This document shows positions 8,419-16,282 of a stretch of 41,650 bases of DNA, piece after piece. A program made the translations under genes and the position numbers. The DNA lies in assembly GCA_014879465.1 (NCBI GenBank), contig JACSSA010000120.1:1-41650 (forward strand). The letters run 5' to 3'. The first letter of the stretch is position 1; every line of letters starts with the position of its first letter. This DNA comes from Rhodothermales bacterium. GTDB lineage: Bacteria > Bacteroidota > Rhodothermia > Rhodothermales > BA12. The notes under the pieces are model-generated. The model made no database searches. It had not been told where the DNA came from and was given only the letters and a program-made list of their open reading frames with translations.

Positions 8419-8634
8419 ATGGAACTCACAAACGTGCAGATCGTCACGAACGAAGACGGCGAGCAGACCGCCGTGCTCGTCCCCATCGACGTGTGGCGCG
8501 AAGTAGAATCGTGGCTGGAGACGGCGCACCTGCTTCGCAGCGACGCTATGCGCGAGCGCCTGCTTGCAGCACGGGCTTCCACAATGCGTATCCCGATGAA
8601 CGAGGTGGCGCGCGAGTTTGGGGTAGAGGGATAG
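8419..8634 (+). CDS. Short YefM/Phd-like antitoxin, N-terminally reduced
   Basis: 71 aa from the ATG at 8419. The stretch EQTAVLVPIDVWREVESWLE followed by HLLRSDAMRERLLAA resembles the C-terminal toxin-binding half of YefM antitoxins, where the usual text is LLRSPAN-x-RLL. The N-terminal DNA-binding helix region of Phd/YefM proteins is missing or much shortened, and the protein ends with a small extension containing NEVAREFGV that could form a short helix. It lies 167 bp upstream of a clear YoeB toxin, which supports a role as antitoxin. An alternative is a degenerate antitoxin that no longer regulates. Family call is moderate. Confidence 0.65.
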   Translation: MELTNVQIVTNEDGEQTAVLVPIDVWREVESWLETAHLLRSDAMRERLLAARASTMRIPMNEVAREFGVEG

Positions 8635-8801
8635 AACATTTCCGCCAAGTGTGCCGAAACGAAGTGACTGTTCGGCTGTGTATGCTTGATAAAGGGCTGT
8701 TTGATGTGAAAATGGACGCTTTCTGTATTTCGTATCTTGTTTAGGAGAGACGGCGCAGGTGTGCTAAGCACCCTCTTCACGCCGTGTCTACTCTCAAGGT
8801 T
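8635..8801 (+). promoter_or_regulatory. Spacer between antitoxin and toxin with palindrome and possible promoter
   Basis: This 167 bp gap is relatively AT-rich compared with the rest of the window and has no supported gene. It contains TTTG at 8700-8703 and, 22 bp on, TATTTCG at 8726-8732, a loose match to a Bacteroidota-type promoter. It also holds the perfect palindrome GTGCT-A-AGCAC at 8761-8771. The same half-site GTGCTTA occurs at 8410-8416, just before the antitoxin ATG. These could be operator sites for autoregulation and a separate toxin promoter, but the evidence is sequence symmetry only. Confidence 0.3.
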
Positions 8802-9062
8802 ATGCGAAACGTAACGTTCAAGCCGCAAGCGCTTGAGGACTCCGGCTGGTGGATCCAACAGGATCGCAAGGTCGCGCTCCGCATCTGGCGGCTGCTGGAA
8901 GAGACCGCCCGAACGCCGTTCGAGGGGACGGGCAAGCCGGAGCCGCTTCGCGGCGAACTGCAAGGCTGCTGGTCGCGTCGCATCACGGACGAACACCGGC
9001 TGGTCTACGAAGTGTCGCACGACGAAATCGTGGTGCTGGCCTGCCGCTACCACTACACCTGA
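8802..9062 (+). CDS. yoeB: YoeB-family mRNA interferase toxin
   Basis: 86 aa from the ATG at 8802; a GTG at 8784 would add six residues. The protein is similar to YoeB over its whole length, including RTPFEG, GKPEPL, WSRRIT, EHRLVY and the C-terminal CRYHY. The residues equivalent to the E. coli catalytic set are present as Glu47, Arg66, His84 and Tyr85. YoeB is a ribosome-dependent RNase that cuts mRNA in the A site and slows growth when its antitoxin is lost. The neighbouring gene at 8419-8634 is the likely antitoxin, though the two do not overlap as is usual. The gene ends only 7 bp from the convergent ABC permease gene. Confidence 0.95.
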   Translation: MRNVTFKPQALEDSGWWIQQDRKVALRIWRLLEETARTPFEGTGKPEPLRGELQGCWSRRITDEHRLVYEVSHDEIVVLACRYHYT

Positions 9063-9069
9063 GGCGCGC

Positions 9070-10200
9070 TCAGTCGGCGGTTTTGCGGTAGCGCAGCACG
9101 GCCAGCGGCAGCACGACGGCTCCGAAGGCGACGGTGGCGGCGAGGTGCCCGGCGACCTCCCGTGCGGTGGCCCCGCGCAGCAGCACGGCACGGATCGTCT
9201 CGGCAAAATGCTGCACGGGGTTGCACGCCGCCACGGCCTGCGCCCACGCGGGCATCGAGCGCACGGGCGTAAAGATGCCACCGAGGAAGAGCATCGTGAC
9301 GAGCGCGAAGAACGTCAGGAACATCGCTTGCTGTTGCGTCTGCGCGGCGGTGGAGATGAGCAGCCCGAGGCCGAGCACGGCGGGCAGGTACAGCGCCGCC
9401 GCCGCAAACACGAGCAGGGGCGAGCCGACAAACGCCACGCCGAAGCCGTACCGCACGATCAACAGGCCAAGCGCCAGTTCCAACAGGCCGAGCGCCCAGA
9501 ACGGCAGCATCTTGCCAAGCAAGAACGTGCTGCGCGTCAGCGGCGTCACGTTGAGCTGTTCGAGCGTGCCGATCTCGCGCTCGCGGGCGATGTTCTGCGA
9601 CGTGAGCAGGATGCCGATGATGCTCACGAGCGAGGCCAGAAGCCCCAGCGCCATCGACGGGCGGTACGCGCCGGTGGGGTTGAACAGCCGCCGCGTTTCG
9701 ACCTGCACGCCGGGGCGGGCGCGGACGAACCGTTGCGTCATCGCGGGCGGCGACGTCGCGGCTTCGGCGCGGGCGAACCCGGCGAGCACGTTGGCGGCGT
9801 AGCCCTGCACCACCCCCGCCGCCGCGCCGTCTTCGGCGTTGAGCACGAGCTGGACGGTGGGCGCGCGCCCCGATCGGAGGTCGCGTGCGAACCCCTCTGG
9901 AATCGCCAGCACCGCCCCGGCCTGCCGGCGAAGCAGGGCATCGTCGGCGCGGGCAGGCGACGGCGTGTCGAGCACGACGCCGAAGCGTCCGGTGGACGTG
10001 AACGCTTCCACGAGCCGCGCCGAGGCCGTCGAGCGGTCGAAGTCCACCACGGCGAGGTTCGTGTGCTTCACCTCGAACGTCATCACCTGCGCCAAAAGCA
10101 GCAGCTGCACCATCGGCGGCAGCACGATCTGGATGCGCATCACCCGGTCGCGCAGCACCTGCACGATCTCTTTGCGGACAAGGGCGAGAAGGGCACGCAT
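9070..10200 (-). CDS. ABC-2 type efflux permease, second of two (YbhR/YbhS-like)
   Basis: 376 aa from the ATG at 10200, matching the conserved start LVRKEIVQVLRDR; the open frame runs further but only through the spacer. There is one N-terminal membrane helix, a large extracytoplasmic domain (about 40-170) and five to six C-terminal helices containing the REREIGTLEQLNVTPL motif typical of this family and an NPVQHFAETIRAVLLRG tail. It forms the membrane channel with the permease encoded just upstream and is driven by the two ATPases of the same operon. The substrate is unknown; relatives are linked to export of drugs or lipophilic compounds. It is the last gene of the TetR-TolC-HlyD-ATPase-permease operon. 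Confidence 0.9.
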   Translation of the reverse strand: MRALLALVRKEIVQVLRDRVMRIQIVLPPMVQLLLLAQVMTFEVKHTNLAVVDFDRSTASARLVEAFTSTGRFGVVLDTPSPARADDALLRRQAGAVLAIPEGFARDLRSGRAPTVQLVLNAEDGAAAGVVQGYAANVLAGFARAEAATSPPAMTQRFVRARPGVQVETRRLFNPTGAYRPSMALGLLASLVSIIGILLTSQNIAREREIGTLEQLNVTPLTRSTFLLGKMLPFWALGLLELALGLLIVRYGFGVAFVGSPLLVFAAAALYLPAVLGLGLLISTAAQTQQQAMFLTFFALVTMLFLGGIFTPVRSMPAWAQAVAACNPVQHFAETIRAVLLRGATAREVAGHLAATVAFGAVVLPLAVLRYRKTAD

Positions 10201-10261
10201 CGGAGAGGATAGACGATGAAGGGTAGGGAGAGGCCTCGTAGGGGGCGATCTCGATCGGTTC

Positions 10262-11353
10262 TTACAAGCGGTCTTTGAGCGAGCGCGAGGCTGCGACGAG
10301 CAGCAGCGCCGCCATTGCAAACAGGACGATCAGTTCTTTCGCCAGCCCCGTGAAGCCAAGGCCTTTGAGCATCGCGCCGCGCGCAGCGAGGATGTACCAT
10401 GTGGCCGGGACGATCTGCGTGACGGGACGAATCCACGCGGGCATGCTGGAGATGGGGAAGACGAAGCCGGAGAGCGCGAGCGTGGGCAGGAGCAGACCGA
10501 GGAGCGTGCCCATCATGGCCGTCCGCTGGTCGGGGGTTTTGGACGAGATGAGCACGCCGAGCGCGAGCGAGCCGAGCATGTAGGCGAGCGTGGCCACGAG
10601 CAGCGCCGCGAGGCTGCCGCGCATCGGCACATGGAAGACGAACCGCGCCACCGCGAGCGCCGTCAGCGCGTTCACGAAGGCGAGCACGAGGTACGGCGCG
10701 ACCTTGCCGACCACCATCGCGCCGGGCCGGAGCGGGGAGACGAGCAGCACCTCCATCGTCCCCGATTCCTTCTCCCGCGAGATGGAAAGGGCCGTCATCA
10801 GCGCCGAGACGAGCGTGAGCACATACGCCAAAAGCCCCGGCACGAACAGCGCCTCGCTCTTCATCTCCGGATTGAACCGCATCCGCGTCGCCACGCGGAC
10901 GGTGGGCGCTCGCGCGCCCTGCTGCGCCGCCCACGTCTGCACGACCTGGCGGACGTAGCCCTCGGCGGCGGCGGCGTAGTTGGGCGTCGTGCCGTCGGTC
11001 ACCACCAGCACTTCGGCCGTGCCCCGCGCAAACGAGGCCCCAAACGCCGCCGGGAGGACGAGCGCCACCGACGCCCGTCCCGTCCGCAGCGCCGGCTCGA
11101 TGGCCGCCGGTGCCCCGTCCACCCCCACGAGCCGCAGCGCGGGCGTCGCCGCCACGGCCCGCGTCAGGTCGAGGCTCTGGCCGTCCCGGGCGGCGTCCAC
11201 GACGAGCACGCGCACGTCCTGCACGTCGGTGCGGATGGCGAAGCCGAAGAGCAGCACCATCACCACCGGCAGGGCCAGCAGCACGCCGAGCGTCTGCCGG
11301 TCGCGCAGGATGTGGCGCGTCTCCTTGACGACGAGGCTGCGGAAGGCGGACAT
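10262..11353 (-). CDS. ABC-2 type efflux permease, first of two (YbhS-like)
   Basis: 363 aa from the ATG at 11353, beginning MSAFRSLVVKETRHILRDRQTLG, the characteristic cytoplasmic N-terminus. One helix follows, then a large extracytoplasmic loop (about 45-165) and a six-helix block with SREKESGTMEVLLVSPL and a C-terminal VPATWYILAARGAMLKG motif. It is a paralogue of the 9070-10200 product, and the two should form a heterodimeric channel. A 90 bp spacer with short direct repeats separates it from the ATPase gene, longer than the other gaps in this operon. Confidence 0.9.
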   Translation of the reverse strand: MSAFRSLVVKETRHILRDRQTLGVLLALPVVMVLLFGFAIRTDVQDVRVLVVDAARDGQSLDLTRAVAATPALRLVGVDGAPAAIEPALRTGRASVALVLPAAFGASFARGTAEVLVVTDGTTPNYAAAAEGYVRQVVQTWAAQQGARAPTVRVATRMRFNPEMKSEALFVPGLLAYVLTLVSALMTALSISREKESGTMEVLLVSPLRPGAMVVGKVAPYLVLAFVNALTALAVARFVFHVPMRGSLAALLVATLAYMLGSLALGVLISSKTPDQRTAMMGTLLGLLLPTLALSGFVFPISSMPAWIRPVTQIVPATWYILAARGAMLKGLGFTGLAKELIVLFAMAALLLVAASRSLKDRL

Positions 11354-11375
11354 GGGGGAAAGTTGAGGGTGGGGA

Positions 11376-11398
11376 GTTGGTGGTTGTCGGTTGGTGGT
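11376..11398. repeat. Short direct repeat GTTGGTGGT
   Basis: GTTGGTGGT occurs at 11376-11384 and again at 11390-11398 in the spacer between an ATPase gene and the first permease gene. The surrounding sequence is simple and G/T-rich on the plus strand. It may be a decayed intergenic repeat. No function can be assigned. Confidence 0.4.
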
Positions 11399-11443
11399 CG
11401 TGTCGAGAGAAAAGGCTTTCGGACACCTGCCCACCGCCAACGG

Positions 11444-12205
11444 TCAACCGTTTCGGGCAAGGCGCAGGAAGACGCCGTCCATCGAGTCGGTGCCAAACCG
11501 GGCCTTGAGTTCCGCGGGCGTGCCGAGGGCGGCGAGGCGTCCGTCTACCATGATGGAAACGCGGTCGCAGTATTCGGCCTCGTCCATATAGTGCGTCGTC
11601 ACGAACACCGTGGTGCCGCGCTGGGCGGTGGCGTAGATCGTCTCCCAAAACTGCCGCCGCGTGGCGGGATCGACGCCGCCGGTGGGTTCGTCGAGGAAGA
11701 CGACGGCGGGGCGATGAAGCAGGGCCACGCCGAAGGCCAGCCGCTGCTTCCAGCCGAGCGGGAGGCGGCCCACGCGCTCGTCGGCGCTGCGTTCGAGCGC
11801 GAGGTCGGCCAGCAGCGCGTCGAGGCGTTCGCGGACGACGGCGGGCGGCAGGTTGTAGAGGCCGCCGAAGAACCGGACGTTTTCGCGCACCGTCAGGTCG
11901 TCGTACAGCGCAAACCGCTGGCTCATGTAGCCGATGCGCCGCTTGACGGCATCGGGGTCGGCGGCGACGTTGATGCCGGCCACGAGCGCTTCTCCGCTGG
12001 AGGGTGCAAGAAGGCCGGTGAGCATCTTCATCGCCGTCGTCTTGCCCGCGCCGTTGGCCCCGAGGAATCCGAAGACCTCGCCCTCGGCCACGTCGAACGA
12101 AAGCGCATCGACGGCCACGAACGTCCCGAACGTGCGCGTCAGGTCGCGTGCCCATACCGCCGTGCCGGGCGGGATGTCGAACGAAGGCGCTGGGGCGTTA
12201 GACAT
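11444..12205 (-). CDS. ABC transporter ATP-binding protein, second NBD of the efflux system
   Basis: 253 aa from the ATG at 12205, which overlaps the end of the preceding ATPase gene by 8 bp; the longer open frame only reads through that gene. The Walker A motif is GANGAGKTT, the Q-loop is in YMSQRFALYDDL and the Walker B is VVFLDEPTGGVD, followed by an H-loop (VTTHYMDEAEYCD). The signature region reads VGRLPLGWKQRLAFG instead of a plain LSGGQ, which is usual for this subfamily. In E. coli YbhF the two nucleotide-binding domains are one polypeptide; here this is the C-terminal half as a separate gene. Confidence 0.93.
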   Translation of the reverse strand: MSNAPAPSFDIPPGTAVWARDLTRTFGTFVAVDALSFDVAEGEVFGFLGANGAGKTTAMKMLTGLLAPSSGEALVAGINVAADPDAVKRRIGYMSQRFALYDDLTVRENVRFFGGLYNLPPAVVRERLDALLADLALERSADERVGRLPLGWKQRLAFGVALLHRPAVVFLDEPTGGVDPATRRQFWETIYATAQRGTTVFVTTHYMDEAEYCDRVSIMVDGRLAALGTPAELKARFGTDSMDGVFLRLARNG

Positions 12206-13169
12206 CGGGGCGGGCCATGCGGTGGAGGAAGACGTCTTCGACGGACGGCGCGACGGGCCGCACATCCACATCGGCAAACCCGGCGGCGACGAGCGCGTCG
12301 CGGACGGTCGCGGCCAGATGTTCGTCGGCGCTTGGGCCGGAGGATCCGGCTCCGGTGACGTGCATCCAATCGCCAAAGATTTCGGCGCGGGCCACGCCGG
12401 GCGTGTGGCGGAGCGCGGCGAGCAGCGCCACGCGATCCATCGTGGCCGCGCCGGGCCGTTGGGCGCGGACCTCCACGAGCGGCGCGGGGAAGGCGCGGGC
12501 CACGGCGTCGGGCGTGTCGGGCGGGCCGAGCAGCCGTCCGTCCTGCACGAGCGCGATGCGGTCGCAGCGGGCCGCCTCGTCCATGTACGGCGTCGAGACG
12601 AGCGTGGTGATGCCGCTGTCGCGGAGCGTGGCGAGCACGTCCCAGAACTCGGCGCGGCTCACGGCGTCCACGCCGGTCGTCGGTTCGTCGAGCAGCAGCA
12701 GGCGCGGGCGGTGGACGAGCGCGCACGAGAGCGCGAGCTTCTGCTTCATCCCGCCGGAGAGCGCCCCGGCGCGTCGGTGGGCGAAGGGTTCGATCTGGGC
12801 GTAGATCGGCTCCACGATGGCGCGGCCCTCGGCGACGGTCGTGCCGAAGACGTCGGCGAAGAAGGCGAGGTTCTCGGCGACGGTCAGGTCGGGGTAGAGC
12901 GAGAACCGGCCGGGCATGTAGCCGAGCCGCAGGCGGAGCGCGCGGTAGTCGCGCACGAGGTCGAGCCCGTCGAGGGTGGCCGTGCCTGCGTCGGGCAGCA
13001 GCAGCGTGGCGAGCAGGCGGAAGAGCGTGGACTTGCCCGCGCCGTCGGGGCCGACGATGCCGAAGAGTTCGCCGGGGGCGACGTCGAACGACACGTCGGC
13101 GAGCGCTTCGACCGAGCCGAAGCGCTTCGACAGGCCGCGCACGGCGACGGAGGCGGGGGCATTGGGCAC
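12198..13169 (-). CDS. ABC transporter ATP-binding protein, first NBD of the efflux system
   Basis: 323 aa. Walker A is GPDGAGKST, the signature motif LSGGMKQKLAL and Walker B LLLLDEPTTGVD, followed by the H-loop analogue VSTPYMDEAARCD, in which the switch His is replaced by Pro (S-T-P instead of T-T-H). This could mean one degenerate ATP site, as in many asymmetric ABC exporters. About 80 residues follow the NBD and contain a region related to the accessory domain of CcmA/YbhF-type ATPases. Its stop overlaps the next ATPase start by 8 bp and it begins 3 bp after the membrane-fusion gene, so the two are co-translated. Confidence 0.93.
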   Translation of the reverse strand: MPNAPASVAVRGLSKRFGSVEALADVSFDVAPGELFGIVGPDGAGKSTLFRLLATLLLPDAGTATLDGLDLVRDYRALRLRLGYMPGRFSLYPDLTVAENLAFFADVFGTTVAEGRAIVEPIYAQIEPFAHRRAGALSGGMKQKLALSCALVHRPRLLLLDEPTTGVDAVSRAEFWDVLATLRDSGITTLVSTPYMDEAARCDRIALVQDGRLLGPPDTPDAVARAFPAPLVEVRAQRPGAATMDRVALLAALRHTPGVARAEIFGDWMHVTGAGSSGPSADEHLAATVRDALVAAGFADVDVRPVAPSVEDVFLHRMARPDV

Positions 13170-13172
13170 GGG

Positions 13173-14321
13173 TTAGGGTGTGTCTTGGAGGAAGCGCACT
13201 TCGCCGGGCATCCCGATCTTGACCGTGCCCTGCGGGTCGTTCACCTTCACGTCGAAGGCGTAGACGAGCGTGGCGCGTTCGTCTTTCGTCTGGATGGGCG
13301 TGGGCGTGAACTGGGCGTTGGCGGCCACGAACACCACCTCGCCGGGGAGCGTGCGCAGGCCGCCCGCGCCGTCGTCTACCCGCACCTCGACGCGCTGGCC
13401 GAGGCGGAGCCGGGCCAGTTGGTTGCCGGTGGCGTAGGCCCGCAGCTTGAGCGCCCCGAGCGCGCCGACGGTGTAGAGCGGCGATCCCGGCGCGACGACC
13501 TCGCCCGGCTCGGCCACGGTGGTCAGAACGGTGCCCGCCACGGGGTTGCGCACGGTCGCGTTGGCCAGCCGGGCGTCGATCCCGGCGATCTGCGCGTCGA
13601 TGCCGGCGACCTGATCGTCGAGGGCGGCGGCCTGCGCCTCGGGCACGCCCGCTTGGGCGGTTTGGGATGTGCTCTGGGCCGATTGAACGCCGCCTTGGGC
13701 CGTCTGGACGGCGGCTTGCGCGTCGGCGGCGCTCGCTTGGGCGCGGATGCTGGCGACGCGGGCGCGGGCTTGGTCGCGTTGGGCTTCGAGGGCGGCCACT
13801 TGCCCTTGTCGCTCGTTGCGCTCGCGGTCGGTGGCGGCGCGGGCGGCGTACAGGCGCTCGGTGCGGGCGAGTTCTTCGCGTGCCGTGGCCAACTGCGCGT
13901 CGAGGGCGCGCAGCGCGGCGTCGGCCTCGGCGACGGTGGCGAGCGTAGCCGCGCCTTGGGCAAGGGCGGCTTGGCGACCGGCGACGGCGACGGCCTCGCC
14001 TGCCGTGGACACGCCGCGCCCGGCAAGGGTGGCACGGGCTTGGGCGAGCAGCGCCCGCTTCTGGCCGAGAATCTGGCGGCGTTGGGCCACGAGCGCATCG
14101 CGCTGGGCGACCAACTGCGTCGTATCGACCACGCCCACGGCCTGCCCGGCCGTCAGGGCGTCGCCCTCGTGCACGTCGAAGGCGAGAAGCCGTCCTTCGG
14201 CCTGCGCCGAGACGGTGGTTTCGGTGGCTTGGAACGTGCCGTAGGCGTCGGCATCGTCGGCAGAGCGGCAGCCGGCGAGCGGCGCGGCAAGCAAGGCGAG
14301 CGAAAGGAAGGTGCGGGTCAT
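13173..14321 (-). CDS. HlyD-family membrane fusion lipoprotein of the efflux system (YbhG-like)
   Basis: 382 aa. The N-terminus MTRTFLSLALLAAPLAGC ends in a lipobox (LAGC), so the mature protein should be a lipoprotein anchored at Cys18. A biotinyl-lipoyl-like half (about 38-65) is followed by a long Ala/Gln-rich coiled-coil hairpin (about 70-230) full of AQ repeats, then the second lipoyl half (VRNPVAGTVLTTVAEPGEVV) and a beta-barrel domain. It would bridge the inner-membrane permeases and the TolC-family channel encoded immediately upstream. The arrangement matches YbhG of the CecR-controlled YbhGFSR system. Confidence 0.93.
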   Translation of the reverse strand: MTRTFLSLALLAAPLAGCRSADDADAYGTFQATETTVSAQAEGRLLAFDVHEGDALTAGQAVGVVDTTQLVAQRDALVAQRRQILGQKRALLAQARATLAGRGVSTAGEAVAVAGRQAALAQGAATLATVAEADAALRALDAQLATAREELARTERLYAARAATDRERNERQGQVAALEAQRDQARARVASIRAQASAADAQAAVQTAQGGVQSAQSTSQTAQAGVPEAQAAALDDQVAGIDAQIAGIDARLANATVRNPVAGTVLTTVAEPGEVVAPGSPLYTVGALGALKLRAYATGNQLARLRLGQRVEVRVDDGAGGLRTLPGEVVFVAANAQFTPTPIQTKDERATLVYAFDVKVNDPQGTVKIGMPGEVRFLQDTP

Positions 14322-14335
14322 GGCAAACGCAGGAT

Positions 14336-15619
14336 CTAACGACCAAGAAGAAGACGAAGGCGGGCCTCGGCCTGCGCCCGTTCGATGCGGTGGCGGGCCT
14401 GCACCAGCCGCGCCTCCTCGACGCCGCCAAGGGCACGGACGTAGTCGGGCACCAGCGCGACGCCTTCGTCGAGCCGGGCGCGGGCCACGCGCAGGATTTC
14501 TTCGCGGAGTTCGAGGATGCGGGCGTCGTCGCCGGGCGTCGTGGCCAAGCGTTCGAGCGTGGCCCGCTCGTCGTCCCCGTCGCGGGCGAACCGTCGGCGT
14601 AGCGCCTCGGCCTCCAGCCGCGACGACTCGGCGAGCGTCCCCGCCAGCGCCGCTGCTCGGCCCGACGAGCCGTAGTCGAACGGTGTCCAGCGCAGCCGCA
14701 CCCCGACGAGGCCGAACGGCTTGGTCTCGTCACTGAACGGTTCGAACGGACTGGGCCGGGCCACGCCTGCCTGCCCGAACACGCTCACCGACGGCAACCG
14801 CGTGGTTCGGGCCAACTGGGCTTCGGCAGCGGCGCGGGCTTCGGTTCGGGCCAGCCGCTCCAACTCCGGGCGTGCAGCGTCGGCGGCAAGCCGCGCCGAC
14901 GGGTCGGGCGGCGGCAGGGCAAACGGTCGAGCGTTCACCGGAAGGCCTGTAAGGTCTTCAAGGAGCGTCCGGGCGGTGCGGGCCTGCGCCTCGGCTTCCT
15001 GCACCCGCTGCCGGGCGCGGAGGCGTTCGGCTTCCAGCGCCGCCACATCGGCATCGAGCGCCGCACCGTTCTGAGCGCGCGCCCGCATCGCCGCCGTTTG
15101 CGCGTCGAGGTCGGCCACGGCCAGCGCGGCAATGCGGGCCTGCGTCTCCGCGAGCAGCGCCGCGAAATAGGCCTCGGAAGCGGCCTCGCGCAGCGGATAG
15201 AGCGTGGCGCGGAGGCCGGCGAGGTCTTCCGCCTGCCGGGCCGTCTCGACCGCGCTCCGCTGTGTCCGACGACCGCCGTCGAACACGTTCCAGTCGGCCT
15301 CCACCTGCGCCCGCGCCTGCACATGCGGAATGTCGGGGCCGGAGCCGCCGGGGAGTGCAATCGGCAGTTCCGGCACGCCGCTCTGGGCCGTCGTCTGGGC
15401 CGTCGCCGCGAACTGCGGATAGCCCTCGGCACGGATCGACGCCTGCCGCAGCCGCGCGGCCCGTTCGATCAGCGCCGCCGTGCCGGTGCGCGGGTCGTGG
15501 CGTTCGGCCGCCGTCTGCACGTCGGAGAGGCGCAGCGTGTCGGACGTTTGCGCCGCCGTTGGCGTTGCCGCCAGCGCGAGGAGAAGGGTCGAAGGGAGGA
15601 TTGACCGGACGGTTAACAT
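14336..15619 (-). CDS. TolC-family outer membrane efflux channel
   Basis: 427 aa with a signal peptide (MLTVRSILPSTLLLALAATPTAAQ). The protein is a tandem of two long Ala/Glu/Arg-rich coiled-coil regions with a short beta segment in each half (VEADWNVFDGGRRTQRSA and VGVRLRWTPFDYGSSGRAA), the internal duplication typical of TolC/OEP proteins. It forms the outer-membrane exit duct of the tripartite pump. It sits between the TetR gene (18 bp) and the HlyD gene (14 bp), so this operon encodes its own outer-membrane component. Confidence 0.93.
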   Translation of the reverse strand: MLTVRSILPSTLLLALAATPTAAQTSDTLRLSDVQTAAERHDPRTGTAALIERAARLRQASIRAEGYPQFAATAQTTAQSGVPELPIALPGGSGPDIPHVQARAQVEADWNVFDGGRRTQRSAVETARQAEDLAGLRATLYPLREAASEAYFAALLAETQARIAALAVADLDAQTAAMRARAQNGAALDADVAALEAERLRARQRVQEAEAQARTARTLLEDLTGLPVNARPFALPPPDPSARLAADAARPELERLARTEARAAAEAQLARTTRLPSVSVFGQAGVARPSPFEPFSDETKPFGLVGVRLRWTPFDYGSSGRAAALAGTLAESSRLEAEALRRRFARDGDDERATLERLATTPGDDARILELREEILRVARARLDEGVALVPDYVRALGGVEEARLVQARHRIERAQAEARLRLLLGR

Positions 15620-15637
15620 CGGGGCAAAAAGAAGAGA

Positions 15638-16282
15638 TCAGGGCGCGAAGGCGCGGAGCAGCGTGTCGGCCAGCTCGGCGCGTCGCCACGCGGCAAGGCG
15701 GTCGAGTGCGGCGGCATCGAGGCCGAGCAGCGTGTTCAGCATGTGCGACCCTGCGAACGGAAAGACGGCCAGCGAGAGAAAGGCCACGAGGAACGTCTCG
15801 GCCTGTGTGGGGCGGAGCCGTCCGGCAGCAGCCTCGGCATCGAGGTCGGCTTGAAGCGCTGCAACGAGCTGTTGCTGCGCCGTCTCCACCGGCAGCACCG
15901 CGTGCAGCAGCCGGGTGAGGCGGGCGGCATCGGTGCGCAGCTCGCACATCACAAAGCCGGGCAGAAACGGGTTGGCCGTGGCCGCGTCGGTTTGCAGCTG
16001 GATGGCGCGTAGGAGCTTCTCGCGCAGCGGGAGGCCGGAGACGAAGGTCGCCACCATCGGCGGGAATAGATGGCGTGCGGCTTCCAGAAAGACCGCGTCG
16101 GCGAGGTTCTCCTTGGAGCGGTAGTAGTAGTGCAGGAGCGCCTTGTTGACGCCCGCCTCGTCCGCGATCTCCTGCGTGCGTGCTGCCGCCACGCCGCGCC
16201 GGACGAACACGCGCCGCGCCGCGTCGAGGATTTGGGCTTCGGTGGAGCGGTCGTCGGGCACGTTTTTTTGTGATTTGACCAT
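15638..16282 (-). CDS. TetR-family transcriptional regulator of the efflux operon
   Basis: 214 aa from the ATG at 16282. The N-terminal helix-turn-helix domain (about 12-65) has the family pattern AQILDAARRVFVRRGVAAARTQEIADEAGVNKALLHYYYRSKENL. The C-terminal helical ligand pocket is less conserved; its start, LREKLLRAIQ, and the closing helices resemble CecR/YbiH-type regulators. It is the first gene of the efflux operon, 18 bp before tolC, and is probably an autorepressor that responds to a pump substrate. A small palindrome GTTC-C-GAAC lies at 16308-16316, 26 bp upstream of its start, and is a weak candidate operator. Confidence 0.92.
   Translation of the reverse strand: MVKSQKNVPDDRSTEAQILDAARRVFVRRGVAAARTQEIADEAGVNKALLHYYYRSKENLADAVFLEAARHLFPPMVATFVSGLPLREKLLRAIQLQTDAATANPFLPGFVMCELRTDAARLTRLLHAVLPVETAQQQLVAALQADLDAEAAAGRLRPTQAETFLVAFLSLAVFPFAGSHMLNTLLGLDAAALDRLAAWRRAELADTLLRAFAP

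Noticed and set aside
12139-14733. 864-codon minus-strand frame across the ATPase, HlyD and TolC genes
   Set aside because: Arg-rich, repetitive shadow text in another frame of three well-supported genes.
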